In this document: positions 31,092 to 41,784 of the stretch, piece after piece
How the letters are laid out: every line of letters starts with the position of its first letter
Numbering within the stretch: position 1 is the stretch's first letter
The notes under the pieces: generated by a model
What the model was told of the DNA's origin: nothing
The model's database searches: none
What the model saw: only the letters and a program-made list of their open reading frames with translations
DNA from: Streptococcus parasanguinis
Lineage (GTDB): Bacteria; Bacillota; Bacilli; Lactobacillales; Streptococcaceae
Reading direction: 5' to 3'
Assembly (NCBI RefSeq): GCF_031582885.1
Contig: NZ_CP133988.1
Coordinates: forward strand, 1,805,501 to 1,869,500
Length of the DNA stretch: 64,000 nt
Position numbers and translations under genes: made by a program

Positions 31092-32227
31092 TAGACAATA
31101 TCCTCTGTAACAATCGTTCCTTTTTTAACCACGACAGGTGCTTCTTCTGTCCCACGAATCGTCACACCAGCAGCCACTTCGACACCCTTATCCAGGATGG
31201 CATGTTCGACGATTGCATTTTCATGAATCACAACACCAGGGAAGAGAAGACTACTGCGGACCTCTGAACCTTGATGAAGGTGTACCCGACGTGAAACAAC
31301 GGAGCGTTCAACGGTTCCTTCTACAATACTACCCGAAGCAAATTGAGACGATTTAATATGTGAAGTCTTGGAATAATACGTTGGTTCTTCATTCTTCACT
31401 TTCGTATACACTTTTTGATTTGGTGAAAAGAGCTTCATGAATTTTTGGTTTTCCAACATATCCAAGTTTGCATGGTAGTAGGATTCCACTGAATGAATAT
31501 TGGCAAGGTAGCCTGTATATTCAAAGGCAAAAGCATTGTATTCCACTGCCAAATCACGCAAGATATAGCGCAATTTTTGTGGGTATTCTTTCTTGGCTTC
31601 TTCTTCAATTTTTTCAATCAACCAAGGAGTGTCCACAATAAAGACATCTGTTGACATGTTGTAGACTTCGTCAGGATCCTTGCCATCAAAAAGTCTTTGC
31701 TCTGTAACATGGTCTGTTTCATCAATTTTCAAGACAGCATTGACTTCAGAGATATTTTGAAGATGCAACTTTTTGTAAACAACTGTAATCGGACGGTCAA
31801 CGCTATTATGCAAGTGGAAAACTTGATTGAGGTCAATATTCATCAAAACATCACAGTTTAAAGCAACTGTTTGGTTGGAACCAGACCGTTTCAAATAGGT
31901 CAATAATTGTTGGTAGTATTCTGGCCCTACCGTTGTATTTTCAACTGGAGTATTATAGATTCCGAGGTAATAGTGGCTCAATAAAGTAGACAAGCCCCAC
32001 TCACGACCTGAACGAATATGGTCAAAGACCGAACTAATATTTTCTTGTTGGAAAATCCCAAAAACACTACGAATACCAGCATTCGCAAGGCTAGACAATG
32101 GGAAGTCAATCAAGCGGTATTTCCCATCAAACGGTAGGGAGGCTACCGGACGATGGCTGGTCAAAGTGGACATATCATGATACCCAACTGTATTTCCTAA
32201 AATGGCTGAATATTTATCAATCTTCAT
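31091..32227 (-). CDS. glgD: Glucose-1-phosphate adenylyltransferase regulatory subunit GlgD
   Basis: 378 aa, homologous to GlgC but degenerate at the nucleotide-binding start: it lacks the GGxGTRL loop and begins [19 protein letters not shown]. It keeps [20 protein letters not shown]. GlgD forms a hetero-oligomer with GlgC and raises its activity. The left-handed beta-helix C-terminus is present. It overlaps glgC by 11 bp. Confidence 0.95.
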   Translation of the reverse strand: MKIDKYSAILGNTVGYHDMSTLTSHRPVASLPFDGKYRLIDFPLSSLANAGIRSVFGIFQQENISSVFDHIRSGREWGLSTLLSHYYLGIYNTPVENTTVGPEYYQQLLTYLKRSGSNQTVALNCDVLMNIDLNQVFHLHNSVDRPITVVYKKLHLQNISEVNAVLKIDETDHVTEQRLFDGKDPDEVYNMSTDVFIVDTPWLIEKIEEEAKKEYPQKLRYILRDLAVEYNAFAFEYTGYLANIHSVESYYHANLDMLENQKFMKLFSPNQKVYTKVKNEEPTYYSKTSHIKSSQFASGSIVEGTVERSVVSRRVHLHQGSEVRSSLLFPGVVIHENAIVEHAILDKGVEVAAGVTIRGTEEAPVVVKKGTIVTEDIV

Positions 32228-33359
32228 CTGTTGCTACCCCCACTTTTTCATTGTAACCGACAACTTGTACTTTCTCTGTTCCATCAATCACGACACCTTC
32301 TGCAATGACTGCGCCTTCTCCAATAATCGCGCGTTTCACAACAGCTCCTTTACCGATAATGGCATTGCTCATCACGACAGCATCTTCGACAACTGCTCCT
32401 TCACGAACTTGAGCTTCTGTTGATAAGATGGAGTGTTTGACTGTACCGTCTACCGAACAACCATCGACGACAAGAGAATCTTCGATGTGGCCATGTTCCC
32501 CAAAGAAGTTCGGTGGAGAAATGAGGTTGCGTGAATAGATTTTCCAGTGACGATCGCGACTATCCAAGGCATTATTTGGATCGATATATTCCATATTGGC
32601 TTCCCAAAGAGACTCAATTGTACCAACGTCTTTCCAATAGCCATTGAATTCATAAGCATAAACACTTTCGCCTGATTCTAGATAAGTTGGAATGACATTT
32701 TTACCGAAGTCTGACATATCGATATCGCTCTTTTCAGCAGCAACCAACATATTGCGCAGACGAGCCCAGTCAAAGATGTAAATCCCCATGGAAGCCTTGG
32801 TAGATTTTGGTTCCGCTGGTTTTTCTTCAAATTCGACAATCCGATTATTAGCATCTGTATTCATGATTCCAAAACGGCTTGCTTCCTTCAAAGGGACATC
32901 TAGGACGGCAACAGTCAAGCTTGCGTTATTATCCTTGTGTGCTTGAAGCATGTCATCGTAATCCATCTTGTAGATGTGGTCCCCAGATAGAATCAAGACA
33001 TATTCCGGATTGATGCTGTCGATATAGTCGATATTTTGGAGAATCGCATGACTAGTTCCTTCGAACCACCGATTTCCTTCACTAGCTGAATAAGGTTGGA
33101 GAATAGACACACCTGTATTGATTCCATCCAAGCCCCAGCTGGAACCATTCCCAATATGGCTGTTAAGGGCCAGTGGTTGGTACTGTGTGATCACACCAAC
33201 ATTGTGAATTCCTGAGTTGGCACAGTTTGATAGCGCAAAATCGATAATCCGATAGCGCCCACCAAATTGAACCGCAGGTTTTGCGATGTTTTTGGTTAAT
33301 TTTCCAAGACGTGTTCCTTGCCCTCCGGCAAGAATTAAAGCGAGCATTTCATTCTTCAT
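32217..33359 (-). CDS. glgC: Glucose-1-phosphate adenylyltransferase GlgC
   Basis: Makes ADP-glucose from glucose-1-phosphate and ATP, the committing step of glycogen synthesis. 380 aa, starting [20 protein letters not shown] with the nucleotide loop; [20 protein letters not shown] follows. The C-terminal hexapeptide repeats are rich in Val/Ile/Gly. 50 nt after glgB. Confidence 0.97.
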   Translation of the reverse strand: MKNEMLALILAGGQGTRLGKLTKNIAKPAVQFGGRYRIIDFALSNCANSGIHNVGVITQYQPLALNSHIGNGSSWGLDGINTGVSILQPYSASEGNRWFEGTSHAILQNIDYIDSINPEYVLILSGDHIYKMDYDDMLQAHKDNNASLTVAVLDVPLKEASRFGIMNTDANNRIVEFEEKPAEPKSTKASMGIYIFDWARLRNMLVAAEKSDIDMSDFGKNVIPTYLESGESVYAYEFNGYWKDVGTIESLWEANMEYIDPNNALDSRDRHWKIYSRNLISPPNFFGEHGHIEDSLVVDGCSVDGTVKHSILSTEAQVREGAVVEDAVVMSNAIIGKGAVVKRAIIGEGAVIAEGVVIDGTEKVQVVGYNEKVGVATDED

Positions 33360-33409
33360 TGACTACTTCCTCTTTTTAAAGCTTGGACTCCCATAGAGTC
33401 AACCGATCG

Positions 33410-35317
33410 TCATTTCTTATCTGATGTTTTAGATTTCGTTTTGCGAACCTTCCGTTTCACCTTCCAAATACTAGCTCCTAAAGCCGGCAAAGTAAAGGTC
33501 AAGGTTTGTTCATAATCCTTCCATAGTCCCTCTTGAGACTGAACTGTCGGATTGTGCTCTTTCCAGACACCTCCCCATTCTTCTAATTCTGTATTCCAAA
33601 TTTCTTCATAGACCGCTGATACAGGCACACCAATCGTAAAGTCCTTGCGTTCTACTGGTGCCATATTGAAGACGCACACCAGAAGATCGCCTTTACGATT
33701 TTTCCGGATCATAGACAAGACGCTCTGATCCCGGTTATCTGCATCTATAATCTCCAAGCCATCAAAGCTATCATCAATCTCCCACAATTCCTTGTGTTCT
33801 TTGTAGAAATGATTGAGCTGAGAAGTAAAACGACGCATCTTAGCATTCATTTCATCCTCTAGATTGCCCCATTCCAGTTGCTCTTCTGACTTCCATTCCA
33901 AAAATTGACCAAATTCTGAACCCATAAAGAGTAATTTCTTACCTGGATGGCAAATCTGATAGGTCAAGAGGTTACGGAGTCCAGCAAATTGATTGTAACG
34001 ATCTCCCCACATCTTATGCATCAAACTCTTCTTACCATGCACCACTTCATCGTGTGAAAATGGTAGTAAGAAGTTTTCAGAAAATGCATACATGAAACTA
34101 AAGGTTACCAGGTTAAAGTCAAATTTCCGGTAGATGGGATCTTCTTCGTAGAATCGAAGGATATCATTCATCCAACCCATATTCCATTTATAGTCAAAGC
34201 CAAGTCCACCTTCTTCTTCAGGACCCGTGATCTTTTGACCAGCAGAACTTTCTTCTGCAATCATCATGACATCTGGGTGTTCGTTCTTGATAATCGCATT
34301 CAACCGTCTAAGGAAATGAACGCCTTCGTAGTTGAGGTTTCCACCATCAATATTTGGTGTCCATGGACCACTATCGTAGTCAAGATAGAGCATATTGCTC
34401 ACAGCATCGACCCGAATCCCATCTAAATGATAGGTATCAATCCAAAACTTCAAACTAGAAATCAAGAATGACTGGACTTGATTCTTCCCTAAATCGAAGT
34501 TCAAGGCTCCCCATCCGTAGTTATGGGCCCGATGTTCATCCTGGTATTCAAAGGTTGGTGTTCCATCATAATAAGCCAAGGCATCATCATTGATAATGAA
34601 ATGTCCTGGTACCCAATCCACGATCACTCCGATATTGTTGAGGTGGCATTCTTCCACGAAGTCTTGAAACTCTTCTGGGCTACCATAAGTCTGCTCGAGT
34701 GCAAAATATCCCATGAGCTGATAGCCCCAACTCAAGCCCAATGGATGAGCCATCACTGGCATAAATTCCACGTGGGTGTAGTTCATCTCCACCAAATATG
34801 GAATCAATTCTTCCTTTAGTTGTTTGAAGGTATAGGAACTGTGATCCTCATTACGTTTCCACGATCCTGCGTGAACCTCATAAATATTAACAGGTCGTTC
34901 CTTAAAACCAAGTTTTTTGCGGCGTGCTCTCCAGAGACCATCTTTCCAGTTTTTCTCTGGAATGGTCTTAATAATAGATCCTGTATTGGGTCTCTTTTCC
35001 ATCCATAACGCTAGAGGATCGATTTTTTGCACCTGATGACCATTTTGTCGAGTCACCAAATACTTGTAAATATCCCCCTCTTTTGCATCGGAACAGAAGA
35101 CTTCCCAGACGCCTCCTTCATTACGAACCATTGGAATTTTACGAGCTTCCCAATCAGTGAAATCACCAATCAGATCCACCGCCTGAGCATTGGGAGCCCA
35201 AACACGGAAGGTAAAGCCTTCTTGTTCTCCCCTTGTTTCCTTGTGAGCTCCTAAGTACTCTTGAAGATGGAAATTATCCCCTCTTCCAAATGTCCATAAG
35301 TCTGTGCTTCTATCCAT
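33410..35317 (-). CDS. glgB: 1,4-alpha-glucan branching enzyme GlgB
   Basis: GH13 branching enzyme that introduces alpha-1,6 links in glycogen. 635 aa: N-terminal CBM48 (about 20-130), then the (beta/alpha)8 barrel with nucleophile Asp in [13 protein letters not shown], acid Glu in MIAEESSAG and [12 protein letters not shown]. It ends in a basic tail ([13 protein letters not shown]). First gene of the operon, behind a promoter and CRE. Confidence 0.97.
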   Translation of the reverse strand: MDRSTDLWTFGRGDNFHLQEYLGAHKETRGEQEGFTFRVWAPNAQAVDLIGDFTDWEARKIPMVRNEGGVWEVFCSDAKEGDIYKYLVTRQNGHQVQKIDPLALWMEKRPNTGSIIKTIPEKNWKDGLWRARRKKLGFKERPVNIYEVHAGSWKRNEDHSSYTFKQLKEELIPYLVEMNYTHVEFMPVMAHPLGLSWGYQLMGYFALEQTYGSPEEFQDFVEECHLNNIGVIVDWVPGHFIINDDALAYYDGTPTFEYQDEHRAHNYGWGALNFDLGKNQVQSFLISSLKFWIDTYHLDGIRVDAVSNMLYLDYDSGPWTPNIDGGNLNYEGVHFLRRLNAIIKNEHPDVMMIAEESSAGQKITGPEEEGGLGFDYKWNMGWMNDILRFYEEDPIYRKFDFNLVTFSFMYAFSENFLLPFSHDEVVHGKKSLMHKMWGDRYNQFAGLRNLLTYQICHPGKKLLFMGSEFGQFLEWKSEEQLEWGNLEDEMNAKMRRFTSQLNHFYKEHKELWEIDDSFDGLEIIDADNRDQSVLSMIRKNRKGDLLVCVFNMAPVERKDFTIGVPVSAVYEEIWNTELEEWGGVWKEHNPTVQSQEGLWKDYEQTLTFTLPALGASIWKVKRKVRKTKSKTSDKK

Positions 35318-35335
35318 ATACTCACCTCTTTGCTT

Positions 35336-35350
35336 TTGAAAGCGTTTTCT
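35336..35350. promoter_or_regulatory. Catabolite-responsive element (CRE) of the glg operon
   Basis: Plus strand TTGAAAGCGTTTTCT fits WTGWAARCGYTWNCW at every position. It starts 10 bp downstream of the -10, so CcpA with HPr-Ser-P would block the initiating polymerase. CRE function is inferred from the motif and position. Confidence 0.8.
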
Positions 35351-35360
35351 ATTTGTTTTT

Positions 35361-35389
35361 ATTTTACTATAAAATCACTTAATTTTCAA
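35361..35389 (-). promoter_or_regulatory. Promoter of the glg operon
   Basis: Minus strand TTGAAA (35384-35389), 17-bp spacer, TAAAAT (35361-35366). The rest of the gap up to the ptsI terminator is AT-rich with nothing else recognised. Confidence 0.75.
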
Positions 35390-35603
35390 GTTGATTCCTG
35401 TAAAATCATGTAAATTTATCAGGAAAAGTTCTTTCATTTTCTCTTCCGAACCTTTTACTTCATTCCTTCGCTTTCCTCCTAATCTTACTTACGATTATAC
35501 TATATATACGAGGAAAATTAAAGAAAAAACCGAACATTTAAATCACTATTTTTATTACTAACTAGTTTATTACGAATAAAATGAACATTTTTATGTACAA
35601 TGT

Positions 35604-35636
35604 AAAAAAAGACTAAGACAAATTTGTCTTAGTCTT
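35604..35636 (-). terminator. Terminator of ptsHI
   Basis: Minus strand AAGACTAAGACAAA-TTTGTCTTAGTCTTTTTTT, a perfect stem just after the ptsI stop at 35646. Confidence 0.93.
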
Positions 35637-35645
35637 GATCGACTC

Positions 35646-37379
35646 TTAGTCTACGTTCACGTATTCTTTTGAAAGTTCAAGAACTTCTTCCATTGTTGAA
35701 CATTCAGTCAGAGCACGATTAGCGTATTCTTGCATTTTAGCTGTGTCGAGTTTCTTCATTAAGCTACGTGTACGAAGGACAGATGTCGCTGACATAGAGA
35801 ACTCATCCAAGCCCATTCCGACAAGAAGTGGAACAGCAGTTTGGTCACCGGCCATTTCACCACACATACCTGCCCATTTGCCTTCAGCGTGCGCCGCTTT
35901 GATCACGTTGTTGATCAAACGAAGGATAGATGGGTTATATGGTTGGTAAAGGTATGAAACTTGTTCGTTCATACGGTCAGCAGCCATTGTGTATTGGATC
36001 AAGTCGTTTGTACCAATTGAGAAAAAATCAACTTCCTTAGCAAATTGATCCGCAAGCATTGCTGCAGCTGGGATTTCAATCATGATCCCTACTTGGATAT
36101 CGTCTGCAACAGCAACACCTTCCGCAAGCAATTTAGCCTTTTCTTCTTCAAGAATACCTTTAGCTGTACGGAACTCAGTCAACAAAGCAACCATTGGGAA
36201 CATGATCCGCAATTTACCGTGAACAGATGCACGAAGCAAGGCACGCAATTGTGTACGGAACATTTGGTTACCTGTCTCAGAGATAGAGATACGCAAAGCA
36301 CGGAAACCTAAGAATGGGTTCATTTCTTTAGGAAGATCAAAGTAAGGGAGTTCTTTATCCCCACCGATATCCATTGTACGAACGACAACAGGTTTACCGT
36401 TCATACCTTCAAGAACTGCTTTGTAAGCTTCATATTGGTCATCTTCAGTTGGGAAGTCTTGAGAATCCATGTACAAGAATTCTGTACGATAGAGACCAAC
36501 AGCTTCTGCACCGTTATCGTTCACACCTTCAACATCTTTAGGTGTACCGATGTTAGCAGCCAACTCGAAGTGTTTTCCATCAGCAGTCACTGTTTTCGCA
36601 TCTTTAAGGAGAGCCCATTCAGCTTTTTGTTTAGCATAAGCTTCACCAGCTGCTTTGAACTCTGCGATTTGTTCTTCAGTAGGGTTGATCACAACTTCAC
36701 CAGTGATCCCTGAAACAGCCAAAACATCGCCATCTTTGACAAGTTCTGTAATGTTATTTGTACCAAGAACAGCTGCGATTTCAAGTGTACGAGCCATGAT
36801 AGCTGAGTGACTTGTACGTCCACCGATATTCGTGACAAAAGCTTTTACATACTTTTTGTTCAACTGTGCTGTATCAGATGGAGTCAAGTCATGCGCAACC
36901 ACGATTGCTTCTTCATTGATAGAAGCAGGGTTTGGCAATTTCTTACCAAGCAAGTTGGCAAGGACACGTTTGGTAACGTCACGAATATCTGCTGCACGTT
37001 CTTGCATGTAAGGATTGTCTTCCATTCCTTCAAAGATCGCAATGAACATGTCAGTGACTTCTTTCAAGCCAGCTTCTGCATTGATTTTTTTCGTACGAAT
37101 CGTTTCTTTGATCTGACCAATCATTTCAGGGTCAGCAAGAACCATCATATGCGCATCAAAAACTTGCGCTGCTTCTTCACCAAGGCTTGCTACTGCATTC
37201 TCCCGAATAAGAGAAAGCTCGTTTTGTGAAGCTTCAAGAGCTGCATCCAAACGAGCTTCTTCTGCACTTGTATCTTCGACTGAAACAGTCTCAAATGATA
37301 AGTCTGGTTGAATGAGCAAATATGCCTTAGCAACGGCAACACCGTCAGATGCTGCAATTCCTTTTAGCATTTTTGTCAT
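35646..37379 (-). CDS. ptsI: PTS enzyme I
   Basis: Phosphoenolpyruvate:protein phosphotransferase, first step of all PTS sugar uptake: PEP phosphorylates EI, which passes phosphate to HPr. 577 aa. The phosphorylated histidine is in [12 protein letters not shown] near residue 190; the PEP site includes the conserved cysteine of MCGEMAGD near 500. 4 nt downstream of ptsH. Confidence 0.98.
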   Translation of the reverse strand: MTKMLKGIAASDGVAVAKAYLLIQPDLSFETVSVEDTSAEEARLDAALEASQNELSLIRENAVASLGEEAAQVFDAHMMVLADPEMIGQIKETIRTKKINAEAGLKEVTDMFIAIFEGMEDNPYMQERAADIRDVTKRVLANLLGKKLPNPASINEEAIVVAHDLTPSDTAQLNKKYVKAFVTNIGGRTSHSAIMARTLEIAAVLGTNNITELVKDGDVLAVSGITGEVVINPTEEQIAEFKAAGEAYAKQKAEWALLKDAKTVTADGKHFELAANIGTPKDVEGVNDNGAEAVGLYRTEFLYMDSQDFPTEDDQYEAYKAVLEGMNGKPVVVRTMDIGGDKELPYFDLPKEMNPFLGFRALRISISETGNQMFRTQLRALLRASVHGKLRIMFPMVALLTEFRTAKGILEEEKAKLLAEGVAVADDIQVGIMIEIPAAAMLADQFAKEVDFFSIGTNDLIQYTMAADRMNEQVSYLYQPYNPSILRLINNVIKAAHAEGKWAGMCGEMAGDQTAVPLLVGMGLDEFSMSATSVLRTRSLMKKLDTAKMQEYANRALTECSTMEEVLELSKEYVNVD

Positions 37380-37383
37380 ATTT

Positions 37384-37647
37384 TTAAGCCAATCCTTCTT
37401 TAGTCATTGTTTCTGAAATAGCTGCGATAGCATCATCAGCGTCAGCACCTTCTGCAGAGATTACAACGTCTGCTCCTTGACCAACACCAAGGCTCATAAC
37501 ACCCATGATTGATTTCAAGTTAACTGATTTACCTTTGTATTCAAGAGTAATATCTGAAGCAAATTTGCTAGCAGTTTGAACCAACAAAGTTGCTGGACGT
37601 GCGTGGATACCTGTTTCTGCCACGATGTGGAAATCTTTAGAAGCCAT
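37384..37647 (-). CDS. ptsH: Phosphocarrier protein HPr
   Basis: 87 aa. His15 ([10 protein letters not shown]) takes phosphate from EI; Ser46 ([12 protein letters not shown]) is the HPr kinase site that makes HPr-Ser-P, the CcpA co-repressor. It therefore links to the CRE sites at the glg and arc genes in this window. Preceded by AAAAAGGAGAG. Confidence 0.98.
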   Translation of the reverse strand: MASKDFHIVAETGIHARPATLLVQTASKFASDITLEYKGKSVNLKSIMGVMSLGVGQGADVVISAEGADADDAIAAISETMTKEGLA

Positions 37648-37710
37648 AGTTTGACTCTCCTTTTTAAAAATAGTTTTTGAGTTACCTTTTGATAACCCTT
37701 ACAATTTGGT

Positions 37711-37739
37711 ATTATATCATCTTTTGAAATTTTTTTCAA
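37711..37739 (-). promoter_or_regulatory. Promoter of ptsHI
   Basis: Minus strand TTGAAA (37734-37739), 17-bp spacer, TATAAT (37711-37716), 63 nt before ptsH. Confidence 0.78.
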
Positions 37740-37991
37740 GATTTTTATCACTGACTTACAGAAAAAGACTGCGAAAAATCCCAATTTAGATACATTTTAA
37801 GAAGCACCTGAAGAATAGAGAAAATATCTTTTCAATTTTCTACTATATTATAAGTAACATTTTCCTCCGCTTTCAATGAAAAAAAGCTCTTGAACCACAG
37901 GATATTGATTCACCAAAAAATTATAACTAATTAAAGATGCTTTAAAGCCTATTCCTATCCCATTTCTTCGATTTTCACACTTTTCGCTCAC

Positions 37992-38005
37992 CACAATATA
38001 TTGTG
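37992..38005. promoter_or_regulatory. NrdR box 1 (distal)
   Basis: Perfect palindrome CACAATATATTGTG in the nrdH upstream region, matching the NrdR-box consensus. NrdR represses ribonucleotide reductase genes when dATP is high. Its centre is 41 bp from box 2. Confidence 0.75.
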
Positions 38006-38032
38006 CTTTGAAAACTCAATTTCATCTCTTTG

Positions 38033-38046
38033 CACAATATTTAGTT
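38033..38046. promoter_or_regulatory. NrdR box 2 (proximal)
   Basis: CACAATATTTAGTT, matching the first half of box 1 exactly and degenerate in the second half. It lies 9 bp upstream of the -35 of nrdH. A pair at an integral number of helical turns is typical of NrdR control. Confidence 0.65.
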
Positions 38047-38054
38047 TTATTTTG

Positions 38055-38083
38055 TTGACAAGTTGCTGGATTTTGTTTATACT
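38055..38083 (+). promoter_or_regulatory. Promoter of nrdH
   Basis: TTGACA (38055-38060), 17-bp spacer, TATACT (38078-38083), 38 nt before nrdH. Confidence 0.8.
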
Positions 38084-38121
38084 GTTTACAGATTTATATT
38101 TCGATAGGAGAACGGAAAAAA

Positions 38122-38340
38122 ATGGTAACCATTTATTCAAAAAATAATTGTGTTCAATGCAAAATGACCAAGCGATTCCTCGATAGCAATCACGTGGAAT
38201 ACCGCGAAATTAACTTAGATGAACAGCCGGAATTTGTAGAGCATGTTAAGAACCTTGGTTTCAATGCTGCTCCAGTTATTCAAACACCGGATGAAGTATT
38301 TTCTGGTTTTCAACCAGCTAAGTTGAAGAAACTTTCTTAA
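38122..38340 (+). CDS. nrdH: Glutaredoxin-like electron donor NrdH
   Basis: 72-aa redoxin that reduces class Ib ribonucleotide reductase. Active site CVQC at residues 11-14 (NNCVQCKMTKRFLD), and the C-terminal SGFQPAKL typical of NrdH. Good AGGAG site. A terminator-like hairpin follows before nrdE. Confidence 0.95.
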   Translation: MVTIYSKNNCVQCKMTKRFLDSNHVEYREINLDEQPEFVEHVKNLGFNAAPVIQTPDEVFSGFQPAKLKKLS

Positions 38341-38366
38341 TAAACACAGTATTTTGCTTAAATAGG

Positions 38367-38399
38367 GTCTAGCGTTAGCAACCTAACACTAGACTTTTT
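38367..38399 (+). terminator. Terminator or attenuator between nrdH and nrdE
   Basis: GTCTAGCGTTAG-caac-CTAACACTAGAC with one mismatch, followed by TTTTT. It would separate nrdH from nrdE or pass only part of the transcripts. Confidence 0.8.
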
Positions 38400-38454
38400 A
38401 CTTGGAAAGAGAGGACTTCTCCTCTTCATTTTTTTGAACTAGAAAAGGATTATT

Positions 38455-40614
38455 ATGGGATTAAAATCTCTTGAAGATGTGACGTATTTTCGTCTTAACA
38501 ATGAAATCAACCGTCCAGTAAACGGCCAAATCATGCTTCATAAGGATAAAGAAGCTTTGGATGCGTTCTTTAAAGAAAATGTTGTACCAAATACTAAAGC
38601 CTTTGACTCGATTACAGACAAGATTCAGTACCTTCTCGAGCACAATTACATTGAGAGAGCTTTTATCGAGAAATACCGTCCTGAATTTTTGGAAGAATTG
38701 GCCCAATTTATCAAAGATCAAAACTTCCAATTCAAGTCCTTCATGGCTGCCTATAAATTCTATAACCAGTATGCTCTGAAAACAAATGATGGAGAATACT
38801 ATCTAGAAAGCATGGAAGACCGTGTCTTCTTCAATGCCCTCTACTTTGCGGATGGAAATGAAGAAATTGCGAAAGACATCGCAAATGAAATCATTCACCA
38901 ACGCTACCAACCAGCTACTCCTTCTTTCTTGAATGCTGGACGTGCCCGCCGTGGAGAATTAGTTTCATGTTTCTTGATCCAGGTAACCGACGACATGAAT
39001 GCGATCGGTCGTTCCATCAACTCTGCCCTTCAACTTTCACGTATCGGTGGTGGGGTTGGAATCTCCCTCAGCAACCTTCGCGAAGCTGGCGCACCGATCA
39101 AGGGCTATGAAGGAGCTGCTTCTGGGGTCGTTCCAGTTATGAAACTCTTCGAAGATAGCTTCTCTTACTCTAACCAATTGGGACAACGCCAAGGGGCCGG
39201 GGCCGTTTACCTCAACGTCTTCCACCCAGACATCATCGCCTTCCTTTCTACTAAGAAAGAAAACGCCGATGAAAAAGTTCGTGTCAAGACTCTTTCACTT
39301 GGTGTCGTCGTACCAGACAAGTTCTACGAGTTGGCGCGTAAAAATGAAGAAATGTACCTCTTCAGCCCTTACTCTGTAGAGCGTGAATACGGAGTGCCAT
39401 TCAACTACATTGACATCACTGAAAAATACGATGAGTTGGTTGCTAATCCAAACATCCGCAAGACAAAAATTAAGGCGCGTGATTTGGAAACTGAAATTTC
39501 TAAATTGCAACAAGAATCTGGTTACCCATATGTAGTTAACATCGATACTGCTAACCGTGCAAACCCTGTTGATGGCAAGATCATCATGAGTAACTTGTGT
39601 TCAGAGATCCTCCAGGTTCAAGAGCCAAGCTTGATCAACGATGCTCAAGAATTCATTAAAATGGGGACAGACGTCTCATGTAACCTTGGTTCAACCAACG
39701 TAGTCAACATGATGACCTCACCTGACTTTGGTCGTTCGATTCGTGCCATGGTTCGTGCTTTGACCTTCGTCACAGATAGCTCCCACATTGTAGCTGTTCC
39801 TACAATCGACCACGGAAACAGCCAAGCGCATACCTTTGGTCTTGGAGCTATGGGACTTCACAGCTACCTTGCGCAACAATTGATTGAATACGGATCACCT
39901 GAGTCTGTCGAGTTCACCAGCATCTACTTCATGCTCATGAACTACTGGACTCTCGTAGAATCAAACAACATTGCGCGCGAACGTGGTGTTACCTTCCACA
40001 ACTTTGAAAAATCAGACTATGCCAACGGTACTTACTTTGATAAGTACACGACTGGAGCATTTGTACCAAAATCTGATCGTGTCAAAGAACTCTTTAAAGA
40101 TATCTTTATCCCAAGTGCAGAGGATTGGGCAGAACTGCGTGCTAAAGTTCAAGCAGATGGTCTTTACCACCAAAACCGCCTAGCTGTCGCACCAAATGGA
40201 TCTATCAGCTACATCAATGACGTATCTGCTTCTATCCACCCAATTACACAACGGATTGAAGAACGTCAAGAGAAGAAAATCGGTAAGATCTACTACCCTG
40301 CAGCAGGATTGTCAACGGAAACGATTCCTTACTACACTTCTGCCTACGACATGGATATGCGAAAAGTCATCGATGTCTATGCTGCCGCAACTGAGCATGT
40401 AGACCAAGGTCTTTCACTGACTCTCTTTATGCGCAGCGATATTCCAAAGGGTCTTTACGAATGGAAAACTGAAAACAAACAAACCACTCGTGACTTGTCT
40501 ATCCTTCGGAACTACGCCTTTAACAAGGGTATCAAGTCTATCTACTACGTCCGTACCTTTACAGATGATGGTGGAGAAGTTGGCGCCAACCAATGTGAAA
40601 GCTGTGTCATCTAA
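38455..40614 (+). CDS. nrdE: Class Ib ribonucleotide reductase large subunit NrdE
   Basis: Reduces ribonucleoside diphosphates aerobically, with the NrdF radical. 719 aa. Catalytic cysteines occur in GELVSCFL near residue 170 and NLCSEIL near 380; the C-terminal redox pair CESC (residues 715-718) accepts electrons from NrdH. No N-terminal ATP cone beyond the short class Ib form. The 114-bp gap from nrdH holds a terminator. Confidence 0.97.
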   Translation: MGLKSLEDVTYFRLNNEINRPVNGQIMLHKDKEALDAFFKENVVPNTKAFDSITDKIQYLLEHNYIERAFIEKYRPEFLEELAQFIKDQNFQFKSFMAAYKFYNQYALKTNDGEYYLESMEDRVFFNALYFADGNEEIAKDIANEIIHQRYQPATPSFLNAGRARRGELVSCFLIQVTDDMNAIGRSINSALQLSRIGGGVGISLSNLREAGAPIKGYEGAASGVVPVMKLFEDSFSYSNQLGQRQGAGAVYLNVFHPDIIAFLSTKKENADEKVRVKTLSLGVVVPDKFYELARKNEEMYLFSPYSVEREYGVPFNYIDITEKYDELVANPNIRKTKIKARDLETEISKLQQESGYPYVVNIDTANRANPVDGKIIMSNLCSEILQVQEPSLINDAQEFIKMGTDVSCNLGSTNVVNMMTSPDFGRSIRAMVRALTFVTDSSHIVAVPTIDHGNSQAHTFGLGAMGLHSYLAQQLIEYGSPESVEFTSIYFMLMNYWTLVESNNIARERGVTFHNFEKSDYANGTYFDKYTTGAFVPKSDRVKELFKDIFIPSAEDWAELRAKVQADGLYHQNRLAVAPNGSISYINDVSASIHPITQRIEERQEKKIGKIYYPAAGLSTETIPYYTSAYDMDMRKVIDVYAAATEHVDQGLSLTLFMRSDIPKGLYEWKTENKQTTRDLSILRNYAFNKGIKSIYYVRTFTDDGGEVGANQCESCVI

Positions 40615-40636
40615 TCCGCTATCCTAGATAGCTATC

Positions 40637-40659
40637 AAAAGTCGGTTCGCCGACTTTTT
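40637..40659 (+). terminator. Terminator after nrdE
   Basis: AAAAGTCGG-ttcg-CCGACTTTTT, a compact UUCG-type hairpin with a T run, between nrdE and nrdF. Confidence 0.9.
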
Positions 40660-40680
40660 GTGCGGTATTCTATCAATTTA

Positions 40681-40689
40681 TGGTAGAAT
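40681..40689 (+). promoter_or_regulatory. Extended -10 promoter of nrdF
   Basis: TG-G-TAGAAT (hexamer 40684-40689) after the nrdE terminator, allowing separate transcription of nrdF. No clear -35. Confidence 0.5.
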
Positions 40690-40727
40690 AGTAACGATTG
40701 AATGAATAGAAAAAGAAAGTGATGCAA

Positions 40728-41687
40728 ATGGAAACATACTACAAAGCCATTAACTGGAATGCGATCGAAGATGTCATCGATAAATCGACCTGGGAAAAAC
40801 TGACAGAGCAATTCTGGTTGGATACACGTATCCCTTTGTCAAACGACTTGGATGACTGGAGAAAGTTATCTAATAAAGAAAAAGACCTAGTTGGTAAAGT
40901 CTTTGGGGGATTGACCCTTCTAGATACCATGCAATCTGAAACAGGTGTTCAGGCTCTTCGTGCGGATATTCGTACTCCCCATGAAGAAGCTGTCTTTAAC
41001 AACATCCAATTTATGGAATCTGTCCATGCTAAGTCATACTCTTCTATCTTTTCTACTTTGAATACCAAGTCAGAAATCGAAGAGATTTTCGAATGGACCA
41101 ACACCAATCCTTTCCTTCAAAAGAAGGCAGAAATCATCAACGAAATCTATCTCAATGGGACCCCTCTTGAAAAGAAAGTCGCCAGCGTTTTCCTTGAAAC
41201 CTTCCTCTTCTACTCTGGTTTCTTCACACCTCTCTACTATCTTGGAAACAACAAATTAGCCAACGTAGCTGAGATCATCAAGTTGATCATTCGGGACGAA
41301 TCAGTTCACGGAACCTATATCGGCTACAAGTTCCAACTTGGATTTAACGAATTACCAGAAGACGAACAAGAGAAACTCAAAGAATGGATGTATGATCTTC
41401 TCTACACCCTCTATGAGAATGAAGAAGGCTACACAGAGAGCCTCTATGATGGTGTTGGCTGGACTGAGGAAGTCAAGACCTTCCTTCGCTACAACGCTAA
41501 TAAAGCCCTCATGAACTTGGGACAAGATCCGCTCTTCCCAGACTCAGCAGATGACGTTAACCCAATCGTCATGAACGGAATCTCAACCGGTACTTCTAAT
41601 CACGACTTCTTCTCTCAAGTCGGAAATGGTTACCTTCTCGGTGAAGTAGAAGCCATGCAGGATGACGATTACAACTACGGCCTATAA
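40728..41687 (+). CDS. nrdF: Class Ib ribonucleotide reductase small subunit NrdF
   Basis: Carries the metal site and tyrosyl radical. 319 aa from ATG at 40728 (METYYKAINW); upstream GTG/ATG codons at 40719 and 40722 are less likely. Metal ligands are in NIQFMESVHAKSYS (E and H) and IRDESVHGTYIG, and the Tyr radical segment is near residue 105. No nrdI gene is next to it, although class Ib enzymes need NrdI for manganese activation. Confidence 0.96.
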   Translation: METYYKAINWNAIEDVIDKSTWEKLTEQFWLDTRIPLSNDLDDWRKLSNKEKDLVGKVFGGLTLLDTMQSETGVQALRADIRTPHEEAVFNNIQFMESVHAKSYSSIFSTLNTKSEIEEIFEWTNTNPFLQKKAEIINEIYLNGTPLEKKVASVFLETFLFYSGFFTPLYYLGNNKLANVAEIIKLIIRDESVHGTYIGYKFQLGFNELPEDEQEKLKEWMYDLLYTLYENEEGYTESLYDGVGWTEEVKTFLRYNANKALMNLGQDPLFPDSADDVNPIVMNGISTGTSNHDFFSQVGNGYLLGEVEAMQDDDYNYGL

Positions 41688-41690
41688 GAC

Positions 41691-41718
41691 AAAAACCTTT
41701 CCATCTGGAAAGGTTTTT
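41691..41718 (+). terminator. Terminator of nrdF
   Basis: AAAAACCTTTCC-atct-GGAAAGGTTTTT just after the nrdF stop. A near copy is at 41957-41984. Confidence 0.9.
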
Positions 41719-41784
41719 AAATATAGACAACCTATTGTTTTACATAAAACAGATAGATGATTTTCAAAAAGTGACTTTTATTTT

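Noticed and set aside
35571..35578. Exact ComX box TACGAATA on the plus strand
   Set aside because: No gene follows on that strand; transcription would run against ptsI. An 8-mer is expected about twice by chance in 64 kb on both strands.
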